Shown: positions 45,814 to 54,822 of the stretch, one piece after another
Layout of the letters: every line of letters begins with the position of its first letter
Numbering within the stretch: the stretch's first letter is position 1
Assembly: GCA_964552235.1 (NCBI GenBank)
Contig: CAZKGO010000011.1
Coordinates: 1 to 64,000, forward strand
Reading direction: 5' to 3'
Length of the DNA: 64,000 bases
DNA from: CAVTHK01 sp964552235
GTDB lineage: Bacteria > Spirochaetota > Spirochaetia > SZUA-6 > CAVTHK01
The notes under the pieces: model-generated
The model's input: the letters and a program-made list of their open reading frames with translations, nothing else
Told to the model about the DNA's origin: nothing
Databases searched by the model: none
Made by a program: the position numbers and the translations under genes

Positions 45814-46626
45814 CTAGCCGAGGGCCACGTCGAGCGTCATCATCACAGCGAACCCAACCAGCGCGCTGATCGTGGCGAGGTCGGCGGCCCTGTCCTTTCT
45901 CGCCTCGGGGATCAGCTCCTCGACGACGACAAAGATCATGGCGCCGGCGGCGAACGCCAGGGCGTAGGGAAGGATCGGCTTCATCGCCACGACCAGGTAG
46001 GCTCCCAGGACTCCGGCCACCGGCTCCACGATCCCCGAGAGCTGCCCGTACCAGAAGCTCTTGAGGGTCGACATCCCCTCGCGGCGCAGCGGCGCTGCGA
46101 CCGACGTGCCCTCGGGGAAGTTCTGGATGCCGATGCCGATCGCCAGGGCGATCGCTCCCGCCAGCGATGAGCCGGGCAGGTCGTGAACGAGCGCCCCGAA
46201 GGCCACGCCGACCGCGAGCCCTTCGGGGATGTTGTGGAGGGTGATGGCGAGGATCAGGAGAATGCTGCGGCGCCACGACGTGTGCAGGCCCTCGGCCTCG
46301 GTTATCGCCAGCCCGGGGTGCAGGTGCGGCAGCAGCCGGTCGATCAGCCGCAGCATCGCCCCGCCCGCCAGGAAGCCGAGCAGCGGCGGCATCCACGGGA
46401 TCATGCCCGCCTCCTCCGCCATCGCGATCGACGGTGCCAGCAGGCTCCAGAAGCTGGCTGCGATCATGACGCCTGCGGCGAATCCGAGCATGGCGTCAAG
46501 GACCTTCCGGTTCACGGTCCGAAAGACGAACACGACCGCCGCGCCCAGCGCTGTGACGAACCACGTGAAGCAGGTGGCGAGGAACGCCTGGAGAATCGGA
46601 TGAGCGTCCATGAACCAGCTGACCAC
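45814..46626 (-). CDS. ZIP-family metal transporter
   Basis: Divalent metal (Zn2+ and others) importer of the ZIP family, 270 residues with about eight membrane helices. The pore signatures are HNIPEGLAVG (helix IV) and NFPEGTSVA (helix V) with metal-binding His, Asn, Glu. The GTG at 46626 is chosen because GGGAGGT lies five bases upstream; the ATG at 46611 would be too far away. It converges on the nitroreductase gene 21 bases off, with mutS2 upstream on the same strand. Confidence 0.92.
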   Translation of the reverse strand: MVSWFMDAHPILQAFLATCFTWFVTALGAAVVFVFRTVNRKVLDAMLGFAAGVMIAASFWSLLAPSIAMAEEAGMIPWMPPLLGFLAGGAMLRLIDRLLPHLHPGLAITEAEGLHTSWRRSILLILAITLHNIPEGLAVGVAFGALVHDLPGSSLAGAIALAIGIGIQNFPEGTSVAAPLRREGMSTLKSFWYGQLSGIVEPVAGVLGAYLVVAMKPILPYALAFAAGAMIFVVVEELIPEARKDRAADLATISALVGFAVMMTLDVALG

Positions 46627-46682
46627 GGTGGACCTCCCGAATCGGTCGCCAATCTCGCACCGCGATACCCCCCGCGTCAAGC

Positions 46683-46719
46683 GGGTCGCAGGCCTCGGGT
46701 CGCAGGCCGCAGGCCTCGG
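46683..46719. repeat. Short tandem repeat between the ZIP gene and mutS2
   Basis: GGGTCGCAGGCCTC followed by GGGTCGCAGGCCGC and a partial third copy AGGCCTCGG. Two near-identical 14-base units in a GC-rich gap; no coding potential seen. Confidence 0.7.
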
Positions 46720-46725
46720 AGCCCG

Positions 46726-49202
46726 TCAGGAGGACTTCAGCCGCACCACAGTCCTGCCGAATCCGCCCAGCTCGGGCCGGGAAAAGCTCACTTTCTCGAC
46801 CGCGGGCTCGCCCTTCAGAAAGCCGTGGACGGCCTCGCGGAGCACGCCTTCCCCTTTGCCGTGGATCACGCCGAACTCCCGCATCCCCTGCAGGACCGCG
46901 GCGTCGAGCTGCCGGCGTAGGGCGGCGATCGCCTCCTCGAAGCGGAAGCCGCGCAGGTCCAGCTCCAGGGCCGCGCGGGGCGCCTCGACGCCCGACAGCA
47001 CCTCGACCGGCGGCGGCGCCTCCTCGGCCGCAGCCGGGCGCAGCTGCGCCGAAGGCAGGGTGGCGCGCACGCTGTCGGTCTCCACGACCCATAGCCCGCC
47101 GCGCGCCCGGCGCAGCAGCCGCCCCTTGCGCCCGGTGGTCCGCACGACGACCTCCATGCCCGGGGCGAGCTCCGCGCCCCGGCCCGCCGCCGCGGCCTCG
47201 GCCGCTTCTTCGGCCTCCACGCGCCGCTGCTCCTCGTCGACCCTCTGGCGCAGCTCCCGCACGAACTCGGCGGCCTGTCCGGTGAGGTCGCGGCCGAGGG
47301 AGCTGCCGGCCTCCGACTCCCGGATCTTCTGGATGAGCCCGTCGAGGCGGCGCCGGCCGTCGTCGAGGAAGCGCCTGAGGTCGGCGATCCCCGCTTGGCG
47401 CAGCTCTCGCTCGCGCTGCTTGAGGCGCAGCTCCCGCAGGTCGGTGGCGCGGCGGGCCTCGCGCAGCTCGCTTTCCCGCCGCAGCGCGCTGCGCTCGGCG
47501 TCGGCCAGCTCGCGCTCCCTGGCGGCCAGCCGCTCACGGACACGCGGCGGCTCTTCTCCGGTGTCCGCNNNNNNNNNNCGATCACGCGCGAGATGTCGCT
47601 GCGCTCGTCTTCGAGGTACGCCCGCGCCCGCTCCATGATCGGCGCCGGCATCCCGTGGCCGCGGGCGATGTCGAGGGCGTGGCTCTCGCCCGGCACCCCG
47701 AGCCGGATGCTGTAGGTCGGCGAGAGCGTTCGGGTGTCGAACTCCATCGAGGCGTTCATGACCCCGGCCCTCGTGTAGCCGTAGTTCTTGAGGATCCCGT
47801 GGTGGGTCGTGACGAGGGTGACCGCCTGCTTCTCGATAAAGTGGTCGAGCACGGCCATCGCGATGGCGACGCCCTCTTCGGGGTCGGTGCCGGCGCCCAG
47901 CTCGTCGAGCAGCACGAGGGAGCGCGAGCCCGAAGCGGCCACGATGCGCGCCAGGTTGCGCACGTGGCCCGAGAACGTCGACAGCGACTGCTCGATCGAC
48001 TGCTCGTCGCCGATGTCGGCCAGGATGTCGTCAAAGACCGGCAGGCTGCTGCCCGGCGCCGCCGGGATCTCCATCCCGAACTGGTTCATGGCCGCCAGAA
48101 GGCCGACGGTCTTGAGCGACACGGTCTTGCCGCCGGTGTTGGGCCCCGTAATGATGAGCGTCCGCACCGCGGCGGTCAGCTGCACCTCGATGGGGATGGC
48201 GCGGCTGCCGAGCAGCGGGTGGCGGGCCGCGAGCAGGGCGAGCCCGGCGTCGCAGCGGGCGGCGGGCGCGCAGCGGTGCACCATGGCGTAGCGCGCCCGG
48301 GCGTGCAGGGCGTCCAGCGCGGCCGACTGGGCGACGAGCCGCACCAGCTCGGCGTGGCGGCCCGCCAGCTTCGCGCTGGCCTCCCGGAGGATCCGCTGCA
48401 GCTCGCGGTCGTATTCGCCGCGCTGCAGCGTGATCTCGTTGTTCTTCTCCACGATGTCCGCGGGCTCGACGTACACCGTCGCTCCGCTGGCCGAGCTCTC
48501 GTGCACGATGCCGGCCACGCGGCCGCGGTAGTTGGCCTTGACCGCGAGCACGGTGCGGCCGTCCCGGACGGTGGGCCGGTCGCTCTGCCACCACCCGCGC
48601 CGCTCGGGATCGGCGAGCCAGTTCGCGGCGAGGCGAGCGACGTCGCCGCGCAGGCCTTGAATGCGCGCGGCGATTCCGCGAAGCTCGGGGATCTCCTTCT
48701 CCTTGACCTGGCCGTCGCGATCCACGATCCGAAAGATGCCGCGGGCCAGATCGTCGAGCTCGGGGATCTCCCCCGCCATGCGGGCCAGCCCGTCCAGGCC
48801 GGCCCGGGCCGGCTCCGGCAGCCCCGCCTCGCCTGCAGGCCCGACCCGCGGTCCGGCGCCCGACATCTGTGAGGCCGTGCGCAGCACGTGGCGGCGCAGG
48901 CTCGAAGCCGACAGGATCGTGCGGCCGACGGCGGCCAGCTCCTCCGGCGCGAGGGTGGCGCCCGCCTTCGCGAGACGGCCGATGCTGCCCGTGACCTCGG
49001 GGAAATCCAGCGCCGGCAGCGGAACCTGCTCCGCCAAGGCCCGCATGGCGACGGCGAGCCCCAGGCGGGCCGCCGCTTCGGAGGCGTCGCTGGTCGGCGC
49101 CTCCCCCGCCACCTGCTCGGCGCCCCGCTGCGAGAAGCAGTAGCCCTGCACCTCCTCGATCACGCGGCCGAACTCCAGGAGCCGCAGGGCGTGCTCATCC
49201 AT
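46726..49202 (-). CDS. mutS2: Endonuclease MutS2, interrupted by an assembly gap
   Basis: DNA-binding ATPase of the MutS2 group with a C-terminal Smr nuclease domain; in bacteria it resolves branched DNA or acts on stalled ribosomes. The N-terminal 541 codons (to 47579) hold the ATPase with Walker A GPNTGGKT and Walker B LLDELGAGTDPEEG. Ten Ns at 47569-47578 follow, and the frame after them shifts by one base. The remaining 280 residues (coiled coil, then Smr with LDLRGFRFEEAI and HGKGEG) are open from 47568 to the stop, so the gene is probably intact and the gap length wrong. Overlaps rsgA by eight bases. Confidence 0.92.
47569..47578. other. Assembly gap of ten Ns inside mutS2
   Basis: Ten unknown bases. 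A real gap must contribute a number of bases giving remainder two when divided by three for both halves of mutS2 to be in frame. Confidence 0.98.
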
Positions 49203-50136
49203 GCCGGCTCTTCTCCAGGTCGAGCAGGTCGGCGAAGGTCCTCAGGTAGCTCTCGTACCGGTCCGGGTGCACCAGGCCCGCCCCGACCGCCTGCTCAACG
49301 CCGCACCCCGGCTCGCCGGTGTGGGTGCACGACGCAAAGGCGCACGACCGGGCGGGCTGCGCGAACTCGGGAAAAAAGTGGCGCAGCTCGGCAGACGGCA
49401 CGTCGTGCAGATCCAGCTCGCGAATCCCGGGGGTGTCGATCACGCGGCAGCGGTCCGCCAGCGTGATGAGCGCGGCAAAGCTCGTAGTGTGCGCCCCGCG
49501 GTCGTGCTTGGTCGAGAGGTCTCCGACCTTGAGCCGGAGCTCGGGAGCCATGGCGTTCAGCAGCGAAGACTTGCCCACGCCCGACTGCCCGGCAAAGACC
49601 CCAGTCAGGCCCGCGAGCGCCTGCACGAGCGCGTCGATTCCCTCGCCGGTCCGCGCCGACCCGCGGATCACCCGGTAGCCGATGCGCTCGTAGTCGAGGA
49701 GCCTGGCCCGGGCGCCCTCGTCGAGGCCGAGATCGCACTTGTTGGCGAAGATGAGGGGCTTCACGCCGCCGCAGTGGCCGCTGACCAACAGGCGGTCGAG
49801 AAAGCGGGGCCTAAAGGGAGGCTGGCGTGCGGAGGTCACGCACACCAGCAGGTCGACGTTGGCCGCGATCGCCTGCGGGCGGCGGCTCTTCTTGTTGTAC
49901 CGCAGCACGGCCGAGCGGCGGGGCAGCCGCTCCGTGATCCATCCCTCGCCCTCGCTGCGGGGATTCGGCTCCAGCGCCACCAGGTCGCCCGCGACGATGG
50001 GGTTGTGGCTCCCCTGCCCCGCGGCCAGCACCTTGCCCCGGATGCGGCACAGCAGCAGGCGCGGCTGCCCTTGCGATGCCTCGAGAGGACGCACCGTGTA
50101 GATGTTGTTGATCCCGGTCAGAACTTCGCCTGTCAC
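49195..50136 (-). CDS. rsgA: Ribosome small-subunit GTPase A
   Basis: Circularly permuted GTPase in late 30S ribosome assembly, 313 residues. N-terminal OB domain, then G4 NKCDL before G1 GQSGVGKSSLLN, and G3 DTPG; the C-terminal zinc site is CAFASCTHTGEPGC. A GGGGAG ribosome site precedes a GTG start. Its stop overlaps the mutS2 start by eight bases. Confidence 0.96.
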   Translation of the reverse strand: MTGEVLTGINNIYTVRPLEASQGQPRLLLCRIRGKVLAAGQGSHNPIVAGDLVALEPNPRSEGEGWITERLPRRSAVLRYNKKSRRPQAIAANVDLLVCVTSARQPPFRPRFLDRLLVSGHCGGVKPLIFANKCDLGLDEGARARLLDYERIGYRVIRGSARTGEGIDALVQALAGLTGVFAGQSGVGKSSLLNAMAPELRLKVGDLSTKHDRGAHTTSFAALITLADRCRVIDTPGIRELDLHDVPSAELRHFFPEFAQPARSCAFASCTHTGEPGCGVEQAVGAGLVHPDRYESYLRTFADLLDLEKSRHG

Positions 50137-50166
50137 CCGGGCTCCCCGCCGAGGACGGGGCCCGGG

Positions 50167-50466
50167 CTACCCGCCGAAGAGCTTGTCAAAGGCATCATGC
50201 GCCTTGTCCGGTCCGTCGCGCCGGACGCTGCTCCCCTGCGCGGGCGAGCCGGAGACCTTGAAGCGGAACCAGGAGCAGAAATTGGCGCGCGCCTTGTCCA
50301 CCACCTGCTCGTCGACGGTCTCGTGGCAATCCCAGTGGGCCCCGGGGCTGTAGAACTGGCAGTTCAGGCAGCACCTGAGGTCCGCCCCGCAGGAGGAGCA
50401 GGTCGACGCCCGAAAAACCTCGACCCGGTCGTCAAGACTCGTCCCGCAACGGTGACACTGCCTCAT
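50167..50466 (-). CDS. Small Cys-rich zinc-ribbon protein
   Basis: A 99-residue protein with a CHRCG and CSSCG zinc-ribbon pair, a CLNCQFYSPGAHWDC cysteine motif, and a C-terminal part (VVDKARANFCSWF) seen in a widespread family of unknown role. At least eight cysteines suggest metal binding. The -10 box TATCAT ends nine bases before the ATG; no ribosome site is visible. Divergent from the pentapeptide-repeat gene. Confidence 0.78.
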   Translation of the reverse strand: MRQCHRCGTSLDDRVEVFRASTCSSCGADLRCCLNCQFYSPGAHWDCHETVDEQVVDKARANFCSWFRFKVSGSPAQGSSVRRDGPDKAHDAFDKLFGG

Positions 50467-50475
50467 CGCGGGCTC

Positions 50476-50505
50476 ATGATAGCGGAATCGGCGCCGCCGG
50501 GGCAA
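50476..50505 (-). promoter_or_regulatory. Putative promoter of the Cys-rich protein gene, leaderless arrangement
   Basis: Minus strand TTGCCC, 18 bases, TATCAT, nine bases before the ATG. Confidence 0.55.
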
Positions 50506-50539
50506 GGATGCCCCGCGGGGCGCAGGCACGGGCGCCCGG

Positions 50540-50568
50540 TTGCCCGCGCCCCGCGAATGCAGTAACGT
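50540..50568 (+). promoter_or_regulatory. Possible promoter of the pentapeptide-repeat gene
   Basis: TTGCCC, 17 bases, TAACGT (weak), nine bases before the GTG. Confidence 0.35.
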
Positions 50569-50577
50569 CGTGGTGCA

Positions 50578-51081
50578 GTGACAGCCGACCAGATCAGCCG
50601 CCTCGTGCGGGAGACGCGCATCATCCGCAACATCGACTTCAGGGGCCTGGAGCTCAGGGACGTGGTCCTCGAGGACAAGGTCTTCTGGCTCTGCAACCTG
50701 TCGCGCATCCGCATGCACCGCGTGCGTCTGCAGAACGTGAAGATCCGCATGAGCTTCTTCGACTTCGGCGAGTTCGAGCGCTGCCAGGCGGTGCGCTGCG
50801 ACATCCGCAACTCAGTCTTCGCCGGCTCGCGCTTCGTCGCCTGCCGCGTCGAGGAGACCCAGATGCACAGGGACAACTTTCTCGGCATCGAGGCGAGCGA
50901 CACCCTCTTTCTCGCCTCGGACCTCTACGCGAGCGACTTCACAGCCTCTCGGCTTGAGCGGGTAACCTTCAGGGACTGCAACCTCAAGCGCGTCGGGTTC
51001 CGCCGGGCCCTGCTCAGCCGCACGGAATTCCCCGCCTCCAACCCCAGGGAGGCCTACATGGAGGAGGCCGTGCTCCGGTGA
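50578..51081 (+). CDS. Pentapeptide-repeat-like protein
   Basis: A 167-residue protein with imperfect pentapeptide repeats (DFRGLELRDVVLED, then NVKIRMSFFDFGEFERC, SVFAGSRFVAC, and DLYASDFTASRLERVTFRDCNL), likely a right-handed quadrilateral beta-helix. Such proteins mimic DNA or act as scaffolds; no specific role is known here. The stop overlaps the GTG start of the MBL gene by four bases (GTGA), so they form one unit. Confidence 0.82.
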   Translation: MTADQISRLVRETRIIRNIDFRGLELRDVVLEDKVFWLCNLSRIRMHRVRLQNVKIRMSFFDFGEFERCQAVRCDIRNSVFAGSRFVACRVEETQMHRDNFLGIEASDTLFLASDLYASDFTASRLERVTFRDCNLKRVGFRRALLSRTEFPASNPREAYMEEAVLR

Positions 51082-51701
51082 AGTTCTTCTGCCACTTCGG
51101 GCTCGCCGCCTTTTCCAATGCCTACATCTTAGGCCCCGACGAGGGCGGCGAGGCCGTGATCATCGATCCCGGCGTGTTCGATGAAACCCTGCTCGTCATG
51201 ATCGAAAGGAACCGGCTGGACGTGAGGCACATCCTGGTGACCCACGCCCACGAGTCCCACGTCAAGGCGATCCCGACGGCCCTCAGGATGTACGACGCCA
51301 CGGTCTACGGAGTGGTTCCGCTGCCGGGCGTCGCCAGGTTCAGGACGATCGAAGACGGCGACGAGCTCCAGCTGGGCAGCTTCCGCGTGCGGGTGATCTG
51401 GACCCCGGGCCACTCGCCCGACTCGGTGGTCTACCATATGCCGCCCTGCCTGTTCACCGGCGACACCCTCCACGCCGGCGCCATCGGCTCGGCGCAGGGG
51501 CCGTCGGCCAGGCAGCAGCTGCTCAAGTCGATCCGCCAGGAGATCCTCGCCCTCGACGACGAGACGATGATCTTTCCGGGGCACGGGCCGCCGAGCAAGG
51601 TCGGTATCGAACGGCTGCTGAACCCGGACCTGCGCCCGGGCGACGGCGAGGCCGACGACGACCTCGAGCCGCGGCGGCAGGACGGCCTGCGACCCCTCTA
51701 G
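51078..51701 (+). CDS. MBL-fold hydrolase with an altered metal motif
   Basis: Metallo-beta-lactamase-fold hydrolase, 207 residues, resembling glyoxalase II-like small thioesterases. The motif normally THxHxDH reads THAHESH (His56, His58, Ser60, His61), so the Asp that holds the second metal is a Ser. Other metal residues are present: His in TPGHSPDSV, Asp in FTGDTL, His in PGHGP. It may bind only one metal or use a different chemistry. The GTG start is set by the overlap with the pentapeptide gene. It ends four bases inside the rluD-like gene on the other strand. Confidence 0.85.
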   Translation: MKFFCHFGLAAFSNAYILGPDEGGEAVIIDPGVFDETLLVMIERNRLDVRHILVTHAHESHVKAIPTALRMYDATVYGVVPLPGVARFRTIEDGDELQLGSFRVRVIWTPGHSPDSVVYHMPPCLFTGDTLHAGAIGSAQGPSARQQLLKSIRQEILALDDETMIFPGHGPPSKVGIERLLNPDLRPGDGEADDDLEPRRQDGLRPL

Positions 51702-52606
51702 CCGCCCGCCAGCGCGCCGATGAGGCTGCGGAAGCGGCCCGGCAGCGGGGCGTGGAAGCGGCGCGGCGCATCGCGCCCGGGCAGCCGGAGAGCGAGGGAG
51801 TAGGCGTGCAGCATCAGCGTCGCCTCGGGGAACCGCCGGTCCGGCCTGCCGTAGATCGGATCGCCGAGAATCGGGCAGCCGATCGCCCTGGCGTGCACGC
51901 GCAGCTGGTGAGTGCGGCCGCTGCGGGGCGCGAACCTCACGAGGCTGTACCCGGGCCACGACCGCACGACCCGCCAGAGCGTGAGCGCCTCGCGGCCGGC
52001 AGTGGAGGAGGCGCGGAACTTCTGGCGGTTCGACGGATCGCGCTCGATCGCCAGCCCGACCGTTCCCCGCGGCTGCGGCGGCCGTCCCTGCACGACGGCG
52101 TAGTAGACCTTGCGCGCCGTGCGCAGCCGGAACTGCTCGGCCAGCATCTGGTGGACCTCGCCGCTCCTGGCCACGATGATCACGCCGGAGGTGTCCTTGT
52201 CGAGCCTGTGCACGATGCCGGGCCGCGCCGGCTCCCCGCCGGCGAGGGCGCCGCAGTGGTGGAGCAGCCCCGCCACCAGCGTGCCGCGCGGGTGGCCGCA
52301 GCCGGGGTGCACGACCACGCCCTGCTCCTTGTTCACGACGATCACGTCGGCATCCTCGTAGAGGATGTCCAGGTCCATCGGCTCCGGCGCGAGGACGGGC
52401 CCCTCGGGCGCCTCGTAGGCGATCTCCAGCAGGTCGCCGGGCCGCACGCGCCTGCTGAGCTTGCCGGCTTTCCCGTTGACCGTGATGCTCACCGCCCGCG
52501 CCTTGAGCTGACTGCGGGTCAGCAGGTCCAGGTGGTCGACGATGTAGCGATCGAGGCGGCAGTCTTCGCAGGCGTCGTCTTCGACCGAGATCCTAAGGGT
52601 TTCCAC
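51698..52606 (-). CDS. RluD-family pseudouridine synthase
   Basis: Makes pseudouridine in 23S rRNA, 302 residues. An N-terminal S4-like domain (LDRYIVDHLDLLTRSQLKARAV) leads to the catalytic domain with Asp136 in HRLDKDTSG. This is the RluA/RluD type; whether it modifies the 1911-1917 loop is not certain. The extra cysteines near the start (CEDCRLDR) are unusual. Start at the ATG at 52606, overlapping the end of the upstream hypothetical gene by 14 bases. Confidence 0.9.
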   Translation of the reverse strand: METLRISVEDDACEDCRLDRYIVDHLDLLTRSQLKARAVSITVNGKAGKLSRRVRPGDLLEIAYEAPEGPVLAPEPMDLDILYEDADVIVVNKEQGVVVHPGCGHPRGTLVAGLLHHCGALAGGEPARPGIVHRLDKDTSGVIIVARSGEVHQMLAEQFRLRTARKVYYAVVQGRPPQPRGTVGLAIERDPSNRQKFRASSTAGREALTLWRVVRSWPGYSLVRFAPRSGRTHQLRVHARAIGCPILGDPIYGRPDRRFPEATLMLHAYSLALRLPGRDAPRRFHAPLPGRFRSLIGALAGG

Positions 52607-53078
52607 CTGCGGACCCCCGCTCCGCCCGGCGCGCCCGCGCCCGCCCGATCAGGTAGTCGGCGACCGCAATCATGACCGAAGCCGAGGCCGCGCCGACCAG
52701 CACCCCGATCGTCTCCGCCTCGCTGTAGGCCGCGCGGTTGGGATTTCCGAGGGGAGCGTACTGCGGGCTCCACCCGTGCACCGCATAGCGGTACAGGCTG
52801 TAGCCGAACTGGGTGAAGATATAGGCAATGGGGAAGGCTCCGACCGCGATGATCTCGCCTCGCCGCAGTTCGCGCAGCCACGGTGCGAACTCGTCGGCAG
52901 AGTACGGCTCGGGCTGCGGTTCGGTCACGGCCGGCTTCTCGGCCGGTTTGTCCGCCGGCTTGTCCGAGGGCTGCGGCTCGGCAGCCGCCCCCGGCGAAGC
53001 GGGCGCGGTGGCTTGCTGGGCCGCAGCCGGGACGCCCAGCAGGGCGGCGGCGAGGGCCGCGCACACCAGCCTACGCAC
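52593..53078 (-). CDS. Exported membrane protein, unknown function
   Basis: A 161-residue protein with a classic signal peptide (MRRLVCAALAAALLGVPAAA), a Pro/Lys/Glu-rich spacer (repeats of KPADKPAEKP) and two membrane helices near the C-terminus (GEIIAVGAFPIAYIFTQFGYS and a later one near VMIAVADYLIG). No family recognised, though the ordering yggS - this gene - rluD looks like a lineage signature. It overlaps yggS and rluD. Confidence 0.7.
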   Translation of the reverse strand: MRRLVCAALAAALLGVPAAAQQATAPASPGAAAEPQPSDKPADKPAEKPAVTEPQPEPYSADEFAPWLRELRRGEIIAVGAFPIAYIFTQFGYSLYRYAVHGWSPQYAPLGNPNRAAYSEAETIGVLVGAASASVMIAVADYLIGRARARRAERGSAGGNP

Positions 53079-53769
53079 GACTCCTCGCTCCGAAGAGAGC
53101 GGTCCCGAGCCGCACGACCGTGGCCCCCTCCTCCACCGCCAGCTCGAAATCGCCGCTCATGCCCATCGAGAGCACGTCGAGCCCGGCGACGATCCCCTGC
53201 GCCCGTTCAAGCAGCAGCCGCAGCTCGCGGAACGCGGCCCGCACGGGCGCCTGGTCGGCCGTGAACGGCGCGATCGTCATGAGGCCCCGCACGCGCAGCC
53301 CCTGCAGCTCGGCGACCCGGGCCAGATCCTCGAGCAGCAGGCCGGCGTCCCTGTATCCGGATTGCGTGTCGGCCCCGGAGGTGTTCTTCTCCAGCAGGAC
53401 CTCCACCATCCTGCCGGCCGCCACGGCCCCTCGGCTCAGGGCGACCGCAGTCTCCAGCCGGTCGATCGAATGGACGCAGGCGAACAGCGCGGCGGCCCGC
53501 GAGGCCTTGTTGCGCTGCAGGTGCCCGATGAGGTGCAGCTCGCAGCCGGGGGGCGCCGAGGCGGCCTTAGCCTCGGCCTCCTGAACACGGTTCTCGCCGA
53601 TCAGCGTCACGCCCGCCTCCAGCGCGAGGCGCATCGCCTCGGGCGGCTGGCCCTTGGTCACGGCCATGACGGACACATCCGCGGGATCGCGGCCTGCCCT
53701 CGCGGCCGCCGCGGCGATCCTGCGGCGGACGGCTTCGAGATTGGCTTTCAGCGCGTCGCTTCCGACCAT
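53071..53769 (-). CDS. yggS: YggS-family PLP homeostasis protein
   Basis: PLP-binding protein of the YggS/PROSC family, 232 residues, regulating free pyridoxal phosphate and amino-acid balance. The PLP lysine is Lys39 in VTKGQ; HLIGHLQRNKA and MGMSGDFELAV are family signatures. The -10 box TATAAT ends eight bases before the ATG, so the mRNA may lack a leader; no ribosome site is present. It is close to pdxST, both part of vitamin B6 biology. Confidence 0.94.
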   Translation of the reverse strand: MVGSDALKANLEAVRRRIAAAAARAGRDPADVSVMAVTKGQPPEAMRLALEAGVTLIGENRVQEAEAKAASAPPGCELHLIGHLQRNKASRAAALFACVHSIDRLETAVALSRGAVAAGRMVEVLLEKNTSGADTQSGYRDAGLLLEDLARVAELQGLRVRGLMTIAPFTADQAPVRAAFRELRLLLERAQGIVAGLDVLSMGMSGDFELAVEEGATVVRLGTALFGARSRA

Positions 53770-53777
53770 CGGCTCAC

Positions 53778-53807
53778 ATTATAGGTGTCCGCCGCCGGCT
53801 TGGGCAA
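53778..53807 (-). promoter_or_regulatory. yggS promoter, leaderless arrangement
   Basis: Minus strand TTGCCC, 18 bases, a perfect TATAAT, eight bases before the ATG at 53769. Confidence 0.68.
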
Positions 53808-53848
53808 TCAGACGGGCGCCGCTGCCGCCGCAGCGGAGGAGTTGCCGA

Positions 53849-53878
53849 TTGATGCTGTTCGGCAGCTTTTGCTATACT
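53849..53878 (+). promoter_or_regulatory. Putative pdxST promoter
   Basis: TTGATG, 18 bases, TATACT; a short leader with GGAGG at 53888-53892 before the ATG. Confidence 0.6.
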
Positions 53879-53897
53879 TGATTCATCGGAGGCATTC

Positions 53898-54803
53898 ATG
53901 AGCGATCTCCTGTGGTCAGCGAGACAGACGTCGACCTGGCGCAACAAGGTGGGACTGGCCGAAATGCTCAAGGGCGGCGTGATCATGGACGTCACGAACG
54001 CCGAGCAGGCGCGCATCGCCGAAGAGGCGGGCGCCGTGGCGGTCATGGCGCTCGAACGGGTGCCGGCCGACATCCGCGTCCAGGGCGGCGTGGCCCGGAT
54101 GGCCGACCCCGACAAGATCAAGGAAATCCAGGACACCGTCACGATTCCGGTGATGGCCAAGTGCCGCATCGGGCACTTTGCCGAGGCCCAGATCCTGGAG
54201 GCCCTCAAGGTCGACTACATCGACGAGAGCGAAGTGCTCACCCCGGCCGACGAGGACTACCACGTCAACAAGCACCTCTTCAAGGTGCCCTTTGTCTGCG
54301 GGTGCAGGGACCTCGGAGAGGCGCTGCGGCGCGTCGGCGAAGGCGCCGCGATGATCCGGACCAAGGGCGAAGCCGGCTCGGGCAACATCGTGGAGGCCGT
54401 GCGGCATATGCGCGCCGTGGTGACCGGGATCCGCAGGCTCAAGGCGCTGTCGGAAGAGCAGCTGATGACCGAGGCCAAGAACCTCGGGGCCCCCTACGAG
54501 ATCTTGGTCGAGGTGGCGCGCACGGGAAAGCTGCCGGTGCCGAACTTTTCGGCGGGCGGCATCGCGACGCCGGCCGACGCCTCGCTGATGATGCAGCTCG
54601 GGGCCGAGGCGATCTTCGTCGGCTCGGGCATCTTCAAGAGCCAGGACCCGCTGCCCCGCGCCAGGGCCATCGTCGACGCGACCACCAATTGGGACAAGCC
54701 CGAAGTGCTGGCCGAGATCTCGCGCGGCCTCGGCGAGCCGATGCCGGGCATCGACGTGCGACAGCTCGACGAGAAGCAGCTGCTTTCACTGCGCGGCTGG
54801 TGA
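53898..54803 (+). CDS. pdxS: Pyridoxal 5'-phosphate synthase, synthase subunit PdxS
   Basis: Builds PLP from ribose 5-phosphate, glyceraldehyde 3-phosphate and ammonia (the DXP-independent B6 route), 301 residues. Signatures: VMALERVPADIR, GVARMADPDKI, DYIDESEVLTPAD and GEAGSGN with active-site Lys nearby. A clear GGAGG ribosome site supports the ATG. It acts as a 12-mer with PdxT, encoded 19 bases downstream. Confidence 0.97.
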   Translation: MSDLLWSARQTSTWRNKVGLAEMLKGGVIMDVTNAEQARIAEEAGAVAVMALERVPADIRVQGGVARMADPDKIKEIQDTVTIPVMAKCRIGHFAEAQILEALKVDYIDESEVLTPADEDYHVNKHLFKVPFVCGCRDLGEALRRVGEGAAMIRTKGEAGSGNIVEAVRHMRAVVTGIRRLKALSEEQLMTEAKNLGAPYEILVEVARTGKLPVPNFSAGGIATPADASLMMQLGAEAIFVGSGIFKSQDPLPRARAIVDATTNWDKPEVLAEISRGLGEPMPGIDVRQLDEKQLLSLRGW

Positions 54804-54822
54804 GCGCGCCTCGCGATTTCCG

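Noticed and set aside
46866..47568. The tail of mutS2 read straight through the ten Ns
   Set aside because: The frame after the gap turns into Arg/Ser/Pro-rich junk, while the frame one base off gives a coiled coil and Smr domain. The straight reading is an artefact of the gap length.
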